NCBI GenBank assembly: GCA_036365145.1
Contig: JAEOAD010000026.1
Coordinates: 1,964,501-2,028,500 of the forward strand
DNA length: 64,000 nucleotides
Reading direction: 5' to 3'
Source: Orientallactaga sibirica
Lineage: Eukaryota > Chordata > Mammalia > Rodentia > Dipodidae
A program made the position numbers and the translations under genes. The notes under the pieces are model-generated. The model had not been told where the DNA came from. It worked only from the letters and a program-made list of their open reading frames with translations, and ran no database searches. Below, in pieces: positions 1 through 11,756 of this stretch (its first letter is position 1; every line of letters starts with the position of its first letter).

Positions 1-235
1 TTGAGAGGCAGAGGTAGGAGAATTACTGAGTTCGAGGCCAGCCTGAGACGACATAGTGAATTGAAGGTCAACTTGGGCTACAGCGAGACCCTACCTCAGG
101 AAAAAAATAAATGAGACAAGGAAGCCAGGTATGTTGGCACATGCCTTTGCTGAGGTAGGTGTTCAAGGCTAGCCTGGGGCTAAAGTGAGTTCAGGTCAGC
201 CTTGGCTAGAATAAGACCCTGCCTTGAGAAAAGGA
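1..235 (+). mobile_element. Two B1-like SINEs (second degraded)
   Basis: 1-113 is the 3' part of a B1-like element ('ggcagaggtaggag', 'agaccctacctcagg', A-rich tail). 122-235 is a shorter, diverged copy. Confidence 0.75.
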
Positions 236-256
236 AGGGGGTGATGGGCAGAAAAG

Positions 257-470
257 GACTGGAGAGATGGCTCAGCAGTTGGAGGCACTTGCTTGAAAGG
301 CTGCTGACCCAGGTTCAGCTCCTCAGTACTCACGTAAAGCCAGACATTAAAAGTGGTGATCGCATCTGGAGTTTGTCTGCAATGGCAAGAGGCCCTGGTG
401 GGTAAGTGTACACACATTCTCACTCTCTCTCAATAAATAAATAAATAAATAAATAAATAATAATAATAAA
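257..470 (+). mobile_element. tRNA-SINE, type I
   Basis: A box region 'gagatggctcagcagttgga', B box 'ggttcagctcc', 'ggagtttgtctgcaatggca', and a (AAAT)n tail. Confidence 0.8.
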
Positions 471-471
471 A

Positions 472-683
472 TTTTAAGTTTTTATTATTTATTTGAGAGC
501 AAGAAAGAGGCAGAGAGAGAGAGAGAATGGGCATGCCAGGGCCTCCAGGAACTGCAAATGAACTCCAGATGTATGCGCCCCTTGTGCATCTGGCTTACAT
601 GGGTCCTAGAGAATCAATCGAACTGGGGTCCTTTGGTTTTGCAGACATATGCCTTAACCGCTAAGCCATCTTTCCAGCCCCCC
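472..683 (-). mobile_element. tRNA-SINE, type I
   Basis: Reverse copy ending 'ctaagccatctttccagccc'. It lies tail to tail with the previous element. Confidence 0.85.
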
Positions 684-732
684 AAAATAAAGTTTTTTTA
701 TATAAAAAAATTTTTTAAGTACAAAAACTCTC

Positions 733-945
733 GAGCTGGAGAGAAGGCTTAGCGGGTAAGGCGCATGCCTGTGAAGCCTAAGGACCCCAGTTTTCCAGGT
801 CCCACGTAAGCCAGATGCACATGGTGGCGCACGCGTCTGGAGTTCGTTTGCAGTGGCTGGAGGCCCTAGTGTGCCCATTTTTCCCCTCTCTCTCTCTCCC
901 TCTCTCTGTCTCTAACAAATAAATAAATAAAATAAAATCTTTTTT
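733..945 (+). mobile_element. tRNA-SINE, type I
   Basis: 'gctggagagaaggcttagcg' to an AAATAA-rich tail, with 'ggagttcgtttgcagtggct' inside. Confidence 0.85.
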
Positions 946-1793
946 AAAAATTTAAAAAAATAATGTGGATAATCCAATTAAAAAAAAAAAAGGTACAAAA
1001 ACTCTCGAACACAAAATCCACCAGGACAGTGTAGTGTCCATGGAGGCTTAGGTGCTGGATGAGTGAGCTCTGAGGCAGCCACTGTCTACTAAGACACTTT
1101 CCCGTCCAGGAGTCATTCACAGGCCTTTCCAGGGCTCAGAGCAGAGGGCTGTACCACTTCCTGGTGAACGGGTGGGGTTCCTATTTGCCTCACTAGAAAC
1201 AGACAGAAGATGGGCTACCAGGATAGCAGAGTGCTCGATCAGACCCCTGAGCTAGACCCTCAGATCAGAAACGGAGGCCACACTGCTCCACAGGCCCAGA
1301 GCAAAGGAAAACACCCGGTCGTGGAGTCACTTCTAAGCTCCAGCACTCTAGGAATGGGGTCCACTCTAGGAATGGGGTGACTCTCAGCAGCCAGGTTCTG
1401 AGGACCTGCTTCCCAGGCCTGCGCTTAAGAACTTTCTGAGCTGGTCCCAAGTCCCATCCTGAAGCCTTCTCCTCCATACCCCACCAAGTTCCCAAGCAAC
1501 CACAGGGGAACTGGGAGCTGAGAGATAAGGTGGTCCACACACTTAAATGAAAGGAATAAAGGCCAAGTTCAGCCCAGCTGACATCATGGCTGTGAGGAGA
1601 AAAAGCAAGGGGCCCAGGAGAGAGGCTTGCACACAGCAGTGCTCATCCAAGACCCTGTGAATACAACTTCTTCAGTGTCTCCCTTGAGGGAGAGCTTAGA
1701 AGCTTAGTTTGGGTCGTGCCCATGTCTGTTCAAGCTGTGTGTGGGCATTCACGAAAGAGGGCATGGGACAGGATATTAGTTTTCCCCTTCAGT

Positions 1794-2275
1794 GCTAGGG
1801 ATTGAACCCAGGGTCTTGCACATGGTAGGTACTGCAGTCAGGTTCGCATTGCTGGCAGAAATCACTTGACCAAGAGGAGCTTTGGGGGGGAAAAAAAGGG
1901 GGGGGTTATTTTGGCTTACAGACTCGAGGGGAAGCTCCATGATGGCAGGGGAAAATGATGGCATGAGTACAGGGTGAACATCACCCCCTGGCCAACACAG
2001 GTGGTCAATAGGAACAGGAGAGTGTGCCAAACACTGGCAAGGGGAAACTGGCTGTAATGCCCCTAAGCCCACCTCCAACAATACACCGCCTCCAGGAGGC
2101 GTTAATTCCCGAATCTCCATCGGCTGGGAACCCAGCATTCAGAACACCTGAGTCTATGGGGGATGCCTGAATCAAACCACCACAGTAGGCAAACACTCTA
2201 CCACTGAGCTATATGCTTCCATCCTAGGTGCTGGGATTACAGGCATGCAATACGATGCTGCCCAGCTGACATCAT
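1794..2275 (-). mobile_element. ID-like SINE remnant, interrupted
   Basis: 'gggattgaacccagggtctt' at the left and 'caaacactctaccactgagc' at the right are the two halves of one tRNA-derived (ID/B2-like) element, with the LTR at 1830-2184 between them. A B1-like trace 'gtgctgggattacaggcatg' follows. Confidence 0.6.
1830..2184 (-). mobile_element. Solo LTR-like element inside an older SINE
   Basis: 355 bp. On the minus strand it starts TGTGGTGG and ends GACTGCAGTA. It is flanked by 'gtagg' (1825-1829 and 2185-2189) and splits an ID-like SINE between 'catggtagg' and 'caaacactctaccactga'. It shares segments with the LTR at 54503 ('cttcccct', 'ctgtaag', 'aataa'). The terminal CA seems mutated to TA. 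Confidence 0.7.
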
Positions 2276-2304
2276 TACTGATGATGATGATTATTATTAT
2301 TACT

Positions 2305-2375
2305 GCAGTGCTGGGGATTGAAAATAGCACCTCAGGCATGCTAACCTAGTGCTCTACCCCTGACCTCAACCCCAG
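2305..2375 (-). mobile_element. ID-like SINE fragment
   Basis: 'cagtgctggggattgaa' to 'gctctacccctgacctcaac', a degraded copy of the same type as the neighbouring element. Confidence 0.5.
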
Positions 2376-2493
2376 GCCTCACCTGTACTTCGAACACCTC
2401 AGGTGAGACCAACTGACCATGGGAGGTGGACATAAAGGAGGCCTGCCTCCGACCCAGTCTGAGGTCAAGGCAGCTTCCAAAAGGTGATATCTT

Positions 2494-2650
2494 GAGCCGG
2501 GCGTGGTGGCGCACGCCTTTAATCCCAGCACTTGGGAGGCAGAGTTAGGAGGATCACCGAGAGTTCGAGGCCACCCTGAGACTACAGAGTGAATTCCAGG
2601 TTAATCTGGACCAGAGTGAGACCCTACATTGCAACGCCCCCCCCCAAAAA
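2494..2650 (+). mobile_element. B1-like SINE
   Basis: Near-complete: 'gccgggcgtggtggcgcacg' to an A tail with a C-run before it. Confidence 0.92.
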
Positions 2651-4682
2651 AAGGTGACATCTTGGCTATGGTTTGTACAAGACAGTTAGGGGGTTCAGAA
2701 GGTTTGGGGTGGCAGCTTTCTCTCCCATGTAAGTGACTCCAGGAGACCCAGGGCATAAATCTGGTCTGTGCTACAAAGAAAGGCTTGGGAAAGATTACCT
2801 TAAAAGTGCTTCTGGGGCTGCAGGGGGACTAGATAGTAGTGTGCAGTGACCTGTAAAGCGGCAGCATTTGGAGGTGGGGAGGAAGAGGACAAACGTGGCT
2901 AGAAGCAGCATCTCTGCAGGAGCCACCATTTTCAGAAAACCAAGGACAGGTGTCCTGGCTGGGGTCATGACAAAGGAGCACTGGAGCCAGGGTAGGAAGG
3001 AGGAGACTGCCTCCCAGGCTGGGACACTTGCTGAAGGCCTCTGTGGTTGTGGGATGGGGACCTACATCCCTGGCTCATGAGCTTGCTAGGAGAGCAGAAA
3101 GCACTTGCTGCCAACCTGGACCGGATTACAGCTTGGTCTGTGCAGTCTCAGCCCTGTGGTGGTGAGCACACTTCCCAGTGGTCTCCAGGCCGCCAAAGAA
3201 AGAACATGAGCTCAGACTGATGGCTAAGTGCCAAAGGCTCATGGGAGGCCCAGATAGGAGCTGAAGCAGGTCAGGGCATTGGGTGAGTGCTATTCTGAGG
3301 GAGACTGCTGGGCCCTCGCTGTGCCTCCACCGGAGGAAGAGATCCTGCAGCTTCACCTCTGCCTCTCGAGGTGAGACGAGGCCCCAGGCTGACCACAGCA
3401 CCATCATTCCTCACCGTCAGTTTACCAATGCTACTCTCGGTAGCTGGCTCACAGCATGCCCAGGCGGGTTCACAACATGACTTGCCCATTTGTGGTGGGC
3501 AAACAAAGAGTAGCTGTCATGGCCAGCTTTCCCTCAAGTCTTGTGCAATCTGTCACAAGGCCTTTAGAAATGAGAAAGGCCACTCACCAGATGACACCAT
3601 TCATCCTGGGCTCTGTGGCCTGTGCACAGACCCTCCTCTGACAGAGTGGGCAGAGGGCTGAGGTGTGTTGAGGCAGGAAAAAAGAATCCTAGAAACATGC
3701 AAGCTCCGTAGTGCTCCTCCCCCGACCTCTCATCTGAACCATCCCTGCTCCAGAGCAGAAGCAAAGGATCGACATCCTCTGCTTGAAACCTTTGGGGACA
3801 TCTTCCTCCAAGTGAGGGCCAGACTTGTGCCTCAGTGTGTCCAGCTACACAGCATCTCACGTCCTCCTTGTGGCTCTGACCCATGGTTGTCCAGCCTCAC
3901 TTAACTCAGCTCCCATCTTAGTTCCTGCAGGCTCCTGAGCCTAGACACCCTGCCTGACACACACAGTCCCTACAATTCTGACCCACAGCTCCACCGTCAC
4001 CTTTAACAGCCTCCTTACCAATGGCTTTGCTGTCTGCTCTCACTTCTCCAACAACCGCATAAAGGCAGGGACATGGGTGACTTGTTCATAGTGACCCTCC
4101 GAGCACTAACCCAGCCAGGAGCCCACAGGAGAGGCATGACAGGTATTTGTGGGACTATGCGGTAAGTAGAAGCCTCCGCACACAAGCCTGAAGGTACAAA
4201 GAGGGCCGTGAGGACAGCACAGGGCTGCCTCCAAGGCTCATGTGCCAAGCTTCAGCTTAACAGGGCCAGCCAAGCATGCTAGACTATGTCCTTGGGGCTT
4301 ATCTCAATTTCCATGTCTGCCTGCTAAATTCCACCACACTGCCGTCAATCATCTTAATACACTACATTTCAGACTGACTGCCAGTTACTGGGAGTCCCTT
4401 ACACTCCCTCTTAGCACAGGAAGCTAAGCCTTGGGGTGGGGTTTAGCAATGCCTGGTGGCCAGAGATGGGAAAATAGGGATACCAGCCCTGGGTTCCCAA
4501 GACAGTCAAGGAAGAGAGGGAGATCTGATCCCAGGTACCATTTACCACTACTGTATGGATGGCCAGGATAACGTGCTCTGCCTAGATCTCTGCGCCTCTG
4601 GGCTCTTTCTCTGTCACAGAACAACGGTTCACTCACCAACTACCTCCCTCCCCCCTTACAAACATCCACAAGAAAAAAAAGA

Positions 4683-4740
4683 CAAGAGTTCCAGGTTATC
4701 CTGGGCTATAGTGAGACTCTGCCTCAGAAAAAAATAAATA
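4683..4740 (+). mobile_element. B1-like SINE 3' fragment
   Basis: 'ttccaggttatcctgggcta' to 'gcctcagaaaaaaataaat'; only the tail third remains. A further old trace lies at about 5525-5600. Confidence 0.55.
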
Positions 4741-5960
4741 GGGGGGGAAAAAAAAAGACTGAAAGGAAATGTTCCATTATCCCTGGGGTTGTCTGAAGAG
4801 GGAGATGCATTTACTTCCTGGCTTTGTGCCCTGTGGGATCATCAAATGTTGACCACCAAAGGGCATGGCTCTAACAGGCCATGTCTCCATCAGCTATGGC
4901 TGCTCAAAGGCAGTGCACTCCTCCCTCCCGGATTCCTATCCAATCCTGTCTCAAGATGGGTATGTGGGTCATGCCATCTACCTACAAACCTCTCCCTCTG
5001 AGCCCCTCATGGCCGAGAACGCCACTGTCTGACTCAGGTCCTGGGAATCACTAAGTGCCAGTTGGTGTGCTTTTCCTGTCCAACCCCTGCCATGCGCACA
5101 CCCACGGGCTGGTTGTAATTCCCAGCTCCTCCAAGAGGCCCCGCCACATGACAACTACTCAGTAGACAGTTGATGAAGGAAGGAAACTGGAAATGCACAG
5201 AAAACATGCCAGAAGGAACATGCTAAAACACACCAATGATGTCACAGCGATGGGTCACGGGAGACTGAAGCATGCAGCGTCTTTCTGTTTGCCAAGCTGA
5301 AACAATGCTGCTATGAGGGGCAGCAGGGGCTGCTGGCCAAGTGTTCAAGTTTCCTCCAAAGATCGCATCTGCTTGGCCTTGTGGGTGTGAGAAGCAGGCA
5401 ATGGCACACGTCAGGGGGAATCTGTCTTGCCTCGTCTGGCCCCCAAAGGCCCAGCAGAATCTTCAAACCAGGAGCAGACAGGCTGAGTATAGAGTCAAGA
5501 CTCCCAATCTGCGCCGGCAGTGCTGTCATCCCAGCACTTGAGAGGCTGAGACAGGAGGGCTGTCATGAGTCTGAGGCCAGCATGCGTGGAAGGGCAGCTG
5601 GGGACCTCAGCTGGGCTCCAAAACCACCCCACACAGGGAGACAAAAGTTAAATAAAATCCTGAGCGCTCATTCTATATCTATATTGCATGTAACAGGATT
5701 TCCTTCCCTTTACAGGGTTGAGCAATGTTCTACCTGTTTTGGTGACTGTTAATTGATACTACATTTTGAGAGCCTGTTTGGAGGTTTTAGCAGGGCATTG
5801 CAGCTACTGGTATACCCTTGACTGAAGACAGGTCCTCCTCTATTCGGGGAAGGTCGTCCTCTACCACCGAGCGTGCAGCTTCGGGAGGGAATCAACCCTG
5901 GCGATCAATGGGGTGACAGATGTCGCAGCCAGATCTCCCTCACATCCTAATACTACATTT

Positions 5961-6121
5961 TTTTTTTTTTTTTTTTTGGTTTTTCGAGGTAGGGTCTCAC
6001 TCTGGCCCAGGCTGACCTGGAATTAACTATGTAGTCTCAGGGTGGCCTCGAACTCACGGCGATCCTCCTACCTCTGCCTCCCAAGTGCTAGGATTAAAGG
6101 CGTGCGCCACCACGCCCAGCT
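5961..6121 (-). mobile_element. B1-like SINE with 16-bp target duplication
   Basis: Full reverse copy flanked by 'cctaatactacatttt' at 5945-5960 and 6122-6137, evidence of L1-type retrotransposition. Confidence 0.95.
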
Positions 6122-6171
6122 CCTAATACTACATTTTGAAAGTAGGAAGTGTACATCACTTTTATGGTCTT

Positions 6172-6369
6172 TTATACTTGAGAGCGAGTGAGAGAGAGAA
6201 AGAGGCAGAGAGAAAGAGAGAGGCACACCAGGGCCTCCAGCTGCTGCAAATGAACTCTAGACACATGTACCACCTTGTGCATCTGGCTTCCATGGGTTCT
6301 AGAGAACTGAACCTGGGTCCTTTGACTTTACAGACAAGGGCTTAGCTGCTATGCCATCTCTCCAGCCCA
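6172..6369 (-). mobile_element. tRNA-SINE, type I
   Basis: GA-rich start and 'ctatgccatctctccagccc' end. Confidence 0.85.
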
Positions 6370-6516
6370 CTTGTAAGTTCTTTTATGTGGCTGTTTGGTT
6401 CCAGAGCCGATTTCATCAGCCCCTCTGCCTTACATCAGTTACAGCAGAAGACAGGAGGGCCTCACTTCCAGGAAAACGGGTAAGGTGAAGCCAGGCCGCA
6501 TCTTTCTTCCAAACCT

Positions 6517-6682
6517 TTTTTTTGGGGGGAGGGGGGTGTGGTTTTGAGGTAGGGTCTCACTCTAGTCCATGCTGACCTGAAATTCACTACGTAGTTTCAG
6601 GGTGGCCTCGAACTCATGGCGATCCTCCTACCTCTGCCTCCCGAGTGCTGGGATCAAAGGTGTGCGCCTCCACACCCGGCTT
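6517..6682 (-). mobile_element. B1-like SINE
   Basis: 'gttttgaggtagggtctcac' to 'cctccacacccggctta', on the minus strand. Confidence 0.9.
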
Positions 6683-6734
6683 AGACCTCTTTTTTTTATT
6701 CAATAGGTTTTTTTTTTTAAGCAGTTTGGTTTTC

Positions 6735-7122
6735 TTTAAAATATATTTTATTTGAGAGAGAGACAGAGAATGGGCACACCAGGGCCTCAAGCCACTGCAA
6801 ACGAACTCCAGATGCATGCGCCCCCTTGGGCGTCTAGCTTATGTGGGTCCTGGAAAATCGAACCTAGGTCCTTTGGCTTTGCAGGCAAATGCTTTAACTG
6901 CTAAGCCATCTCTCTAGCCCCCTCCCAAAAAGTTGTTTTAAAAATGTTTGTACTTGTATTTGCAAGGAGAGAGTGGGCATTCCAGACCTCTTGCCAGAGC
7001 AAACATGCTCAAGATATAAGCGCCACTTTGTGCACATGGCTTTCATGGATACCAGGGAAGTGAACCTGGACCAGCAGGCTTTGCAAACAAGTACCTCTAA
7101 CTACTGACCTGTCTCCCCAGCC
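6735..7122 (-). mobile_element. Two tRNA-SINEs in tandem (second degraded)
   Basis: 6735-6924 is a type I copy ending 'ccatctctctagcccc'. 6940-7122 is a diverged copy ending 'tgtctccccagccc'. Confidence 0.75.
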
Positions 7123-8799
7123 CAAGACCTTTTTCAATGAAGGCCAGAAACATGAGGTGTCCTGTTGCCACATGCCCTCTTGCCTGGGCTGCCCACATGG
7201 GCTGGGAGAGCCAACTTTTTTGAGTGTAAAGTGACAGCCACACCTCGATAGCTTGGTGGATCCTGATCCTGAAGATGAGTGATGGTGGCTGTCAGCATAT
7301 ATAATCTTCTGTCTGGGAGCCCTAAGGGCTTGGACTCGGCCTTCAGTGTAGCCCAGCAGGAACCTGCCTTGCCCTGGCCCCCATACAGCAAAGCCAAACT
7401 TGAGTGGGAAGTCAGCCCCAGGCAGTGTCCTTAGATGGCCTGGTGGAGGGGCCAGGAGTCCTGGAGTTGCAGAAACAGAGGATACAGGTCTTGCTAGGAG
7501 GGCTGTTGACTCACCTTATTGTCACAACTCTACATGCACATCAGCATCATTCTCATTCAAGAGAAAACCCCTGAGCGTTCACGAGCTCCCACAAGAGCCT
7601 GGGTCTGAACTGAGGAGTTGCCTACCTCAGACCCCAGAAAAGCATGACACAATGATGCCTCACTTGAGGGTATGGTCAACCAGTCAGCAGCCCCAGACAA
7701 TTCCGCCTGCTGGCTGCTACTGAACACATAGACACCTGACCCTGCAGTTGGCCACTGAGCCACAAGACAGCAATAGGAAAATGCCACCATTAAGCCTACA
7801 GGCACATCTTAAAGAAATGTGCTGTTGTCAAACACACACAGTGGGGAGTGTCTGCTACCAAACAGCTGTGTGGAAAGCAGTCGCTGCTTGCCAGTTAATG
7901 GTTCTGAATTAGACAGCTACAAAGAGCTGTGTTCCCAGATCTCAAGACAGGTGGCTCCAGCAGAGCTGGCAGCCAGGAACCATGCCTGGAACAGAGGCAT
8001 GCCCTGAGTAGCAGCAGGAAGGTATTAACTTAGGCACTCAGGGGTGCTCAGTGCTAACAACCTGCCCTCCAAACTGTGTGTGTGGGGGGGGCAACTGGTG
8101 CTCAGTAAAGGCCTCTGGATGAAACCCAAAAATGCCCAGGCATACGCTCTGGGTCTAGGGCATAATTAGCACCCAGAGACCACAGGAGGCAAACCTGACC
8201 CTACACAGGGCCGGCAGTAGGGTCTGGTATTGAGAAGGGAGCATCTAGCCCAGAAGTCTCTCTGAGACTCAGGTCAGCTTTCCATGTCCATGGTCAGACC
8301 CCAGCAGGAACCTAAGCCAGGAATGCACTGACAGAAGAGCAGAGACCAACGACTGACGGTGAGGGCTGGGCCGACTAGACCACCCGCCTCACAGACCACC
8401 ACAGTGACCAAAATGAAAGAAAGAAAAAAACAAGGACAAGCATACTGAGAGTGGACATACTTAACAGTAGAGAAAGTGGAGCAACTGACCCCTGGGTGAG
8501 GCCACTAGGCCAATCCTGGCTCTGTCACTTGGCATGTAACTGCCACCTATGGTTCCCAGAGGTAAAATGGAGGGGACTGGATTGAAGCTCTGGGTGTCTC
8601 CAAAGCAAACAACGAACAGTACATGTACAAAAGCAGCAGACCATCACACAGGAGGCAGGAGAAGTTTAGGGTGGGAGAAATGTGGTTCTTGCCCCAAGTT
8701 TTGTTCTTTTCTGTCCCTTTTCTCTTCTTTTCATTAGGTAACTGTGTTTCTGTCCTTATGTCTTATTTTCTTGTTCCCTCCCCATACCCCCTTTTCTCT

Positions 8800-8957
8800 A
8801 TTTGTTTGAGAAAGAGTCTCAAAACCCAGACTGGCCTCAGACTCACCATGTGGTTGAGGCTGGTCTTGAACTCATGATCTTCATTCTTCTACCTCTCAAG
8901 TGCTGGATTAACAGCTGAGTGCCATCATGCCTAATTTGTATTTTAAGTTTTTTCTAT

Positions 8958-8996
<39 letters not shown>

Positions 8997-9123
8997 TTTT
9001 GAGGTAGAGTGTTGCTCTAGCCCAGGTTGACCTGGAATTCACTAGCCTCAGACTCACAGTGATCCTCGTACCTCTGCCTCCCAAGTGCTGGGATTAAAGG
9101 CATGCACTACCACACCTGGCTCT
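8800..9123 (-). mobile_element. Two B1-like SINEs (first old)
   Basis: 8800-8940 is a diverged copy ('gagaaagagtctcaaaaccc'). 9001-9123 is a younger copy following the TTTA tail. Confidence 0.8.
8955..9000. repeat. TTTA microsatellite
   Basis: About 11 copies of 'attt'. They form the tail of the minus-strand B1-like SINE that follows (9001-9123). Confidence 0.9.
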
Positions 9124-10687
9124 TTTAATTTTGACACAAGTACACTTTTCTGCTTTGACAGCCCTCGCTGTTGGAGGGGGACAAACTGTCACCACTGTAG
9201 CCTGTGTCAGGCACAGTGCTAAGCACTCCCTGTTCACTGGCTTCCTCACAGTCAGAAGAAAACAAAATAAACTTTTAGCAGGATGTGGAAACTGACCCTG
9301 GCTTCATGGAGCCTGCATGGAAATTCACTCTCCTCCCACCCAATCCTGCATCCTCATCCTCCCTTCCACAGGTGCTAATCCTACCATTTTGCACCCTACA
9401 TTCCATTTCAGCCTTGTTCTGGGCGCTGGGCAACAGCATGGGGAAGGGCCTAAGCTCAGCTGGGAAGTGCTGTGTCATGGTCTCAGCTGAGCCCACTGGC
9501 GAGGCTGCACAGCCACATGGGGCAGGAGGAGGAGTGCATGGTGGTTGCTGGTCTCTTCCACTCCCAAAGTGAGAGGGGCAGAAAATTCCCAGAGCAGTGG
9601 GGATGTAGGGAAGACACTTTAGTGGTGAGGACATTAATGGTTGAGGTTTAACAACACCCAGCTCCTGAGCAGCCAAGTGCAGGCCAGGCAGTGAGTGGTG
9701 CTGCAGCCACAGGCACTGGAGGTCGGGACAGCCAGGCAGGCTGGAGTCCGCTGCAGTCTGCTAGTGCCCTCACAGAGACCAAGTCCTCAGGCTGATGGGC
9801 TCCTCCCGCATGCCTGCTGCGGCCACATGAGCATGTCAGTCTCCGTGGGACAAGGCATACAACTTCTTGGCCCTGCACCCAGTTCCCCAGAGTTCTGTGA
9901 TGTAACCAGCCAAGGTCAATCTCTTAAGCCAAATGCCCTTCCGGATTCTTCAAATATCCAGAGAAAGTGGTAGGGGCCAGAATGGGGTGAAAACAGAATC
10001 TGGCAGAATTGGGAAAGACAGACAAAGCCAGGTCTCACAGTAAAACCCCAAAAGCCACACTGCTCACCTGCCCACTCCAGCCCCCTTTGACACCCATCCA
10101 AACACTTTCCTGGGCTGCCGGTCCTGGATGGACACTCTCCCTTTCCTCCTGCTTGCTGGCACCCTCTACTCACAGCACAGGCCTCAGCCTTCACAAAGCC
10201 AACAGCACCCTGACCCCTCGGCACACCTGTCAGGCTTCCCTGCAGCACTGATCACAATGGGAACTGCTGTACTTGCGCAGCTCTCCTCCGCCTCCCACTT
10301 ACAAACCCGTCCTGAGTAAGGACAGACTGCAAGAACAGCCAGGCAGCCTAGTGCTCCTCACATGCTCAGAGCTGACAGAAGAGGCTTGGCTGGGAAGCCC
10401 CTGGGCCTTAGGCCTCCAGCACAGCTGCTGCTTTTCAACAAGAGCCTCCTCAGCTCCTCACCCAAGCCCATGGAGCAGAGGCTGTGGAAGTGGTTCTGGC
10501 GGTGGGCCCAGAGCATGCCAGTGCCCACTTTGGACTGGCCCTGTTTCTGCAGCTTTCCTCATCCTTCCCAGGTGAATCGCTCAAGCCCTGTCCCACGGCT
10601 CCAATCTGTCTAGGTTTTGCTCAACAGCCTTCCAGGACACCAGTCTGCCTGGAGAAAGTTCCAAGCCCTCACTTAGGCCCTGCTCAC

Positions 10688-11019
10688 CCGGTGGGTCTTG
10701 CTGTAAGTGTAGAGGAAGGCCAGGCGGTAGAGACTCTTGTAGTGCTGGGGGAAGCGGCTCAGGCACAGGTGGAAGGAGGAGATGCACTGCTCCGTGAGGA
10801 ACTGGCGCTGCTCTTCAGCTCCTGCTGGAAGCCCCTGGGGGAAGGCCACTGGCTCCCCAAGCAGGTCACCTCTCTTCTTCCCCTCCCACAACGCAGGTGT
10901 GGACACTGGGGGCTTGCCGGGGATGCAAATGGAGGCTGGGAGGTCTATTACAGGTTTCTGAACCCCTTGTTCTGCAGTCCGGAAGCCCTCTGTGCTCTCC
11001 AAGGACTCCTCAGCCTTTC
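10688..11019 (-). CDS. CABIN1: CABIN1 coding exon 18 of window
   Basis: 332 bp, the longest exon here, residues 1016-1126. The acceptor is 'cctgtag' and the donor is GTGAGC. The peptide continues the variable linker ([11 protein letters not shown]), then re-enters conserved helical sequence at [20 protein letters not shown] and ends YTYSKTHR. The next human segment (NLQWARDVLL) was not found in 1-10687, so the following exon is outside the window to the left. Confidence 0.95.
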
Positions 11020-11100
11020 CTACAGGTGGGAAGGAAAAGAAAGTCACTGCCTTCTGAGCTCGGTCCATTTATTATTTTATTTTTTATTTTGACTTCTGAG

Positions 11101-11333
11101 CTCAGTCCATTTATTAACTTATCTTTAGCGAGAGCAAAAGGGAGAATTGGGGCTCCAGGGCCTCAGCCACTGCAATCGAACACCAGACGCTTGAGCCACC
11201 TAGTAGGCATGTGCAACCTTGCACTTGCCTCACCTTTGTGAGTCTGGCTTACGTGGGATCTGGAGAGAGATCAAATATGGGTCCTTTGGCTTCGCAGCAA
11301 GCGCTTTATCTGCTAAGCCATCTCTCCAGCCCT
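11101..11333 (-). mobile_element. tRNA-SINE, type III
   Basis: Carries an enlarged middle, 'ctagtaggcatgtgcaacct' then 'tgcacttgcctcacctttgt', absent from type I, and ends 'ccatctctccagccc'. Confidence 0.85.
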
Positions 11334-11560
11334 TTATTATTATTTGTTTTCAGAGAGTGAATGAGTGAAAGACAGAATTAGCATGCCAGGGCCTCCAGCC
11401 ACTGTAATTGAACTCCAGACATGTCTGCTGTCTTGGACACGTGACCTTGTGCACTTGCATCACCTTGTGCATCTGGCTTGCATGGGACCTGGAGAGTCAA
11501 ACATGGGTCCTTAGGCTTCGCAGGCATATGCCTTAACCATTAAGCCATCTCTCCAGCCCC
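11334..11560 (-). mobile_element. tRNA-SINE, type III
   Basis: Directly follows the previous copy. Its middle repeats 'accttgtgcacttgcatcac' then 'cttgtgcatctgg', so the 'cttgtgca' motif occurs twice. Confidence 0.85.
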
Positions 11561-11569
11561 AGTGTAATA

Positions 11570-11756
11570 TTTTTAAAATATTTTATTTATTCATTTATTT
11601 ATGAATGGGGGGGAGAGGGAGGAAGTAAGTGTGCCAGAGTCTCTAACCACTACAAATGAACTCCAGATGCAGATACCACCTTGTACATCAGTCTTTACCT
11701 GGGTCCTTTGGCTTTGAGGCAAGTGCCTTAACTACTAAGCCATCCCTCTAGCCCCA
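11570..11756 (-). mobile_element. tRNA-SINE, type I
   Basis: Short form ending 'aagccatccctctagcccc'. It is the third member of a head-to-tail run. Confidence 0.85.

Larger units (their letters stand above)
1..10687 (-). other. CABIN1: CABIN1 intron, 5' part (downstream of exon 18)
   Basis: At least 10.7 kb of intron. SINEs fill 1-950, 2490-2650 and 5940-7125, plus 8800-9125. Stretches 2660-5480, 7130-8790 and 9130-10687 look like ordinary unique intronic DNA with no coding match that I can see. Open frames there are short and carry no family features. Confidence 0.8.

Noticed and set aside
1..10687. Next CABIN1 exon (human NLQWARDVLL region)
   Set aside because: No open frame in this part gives the expected residues on the minus strand, so it must lie outside the window.
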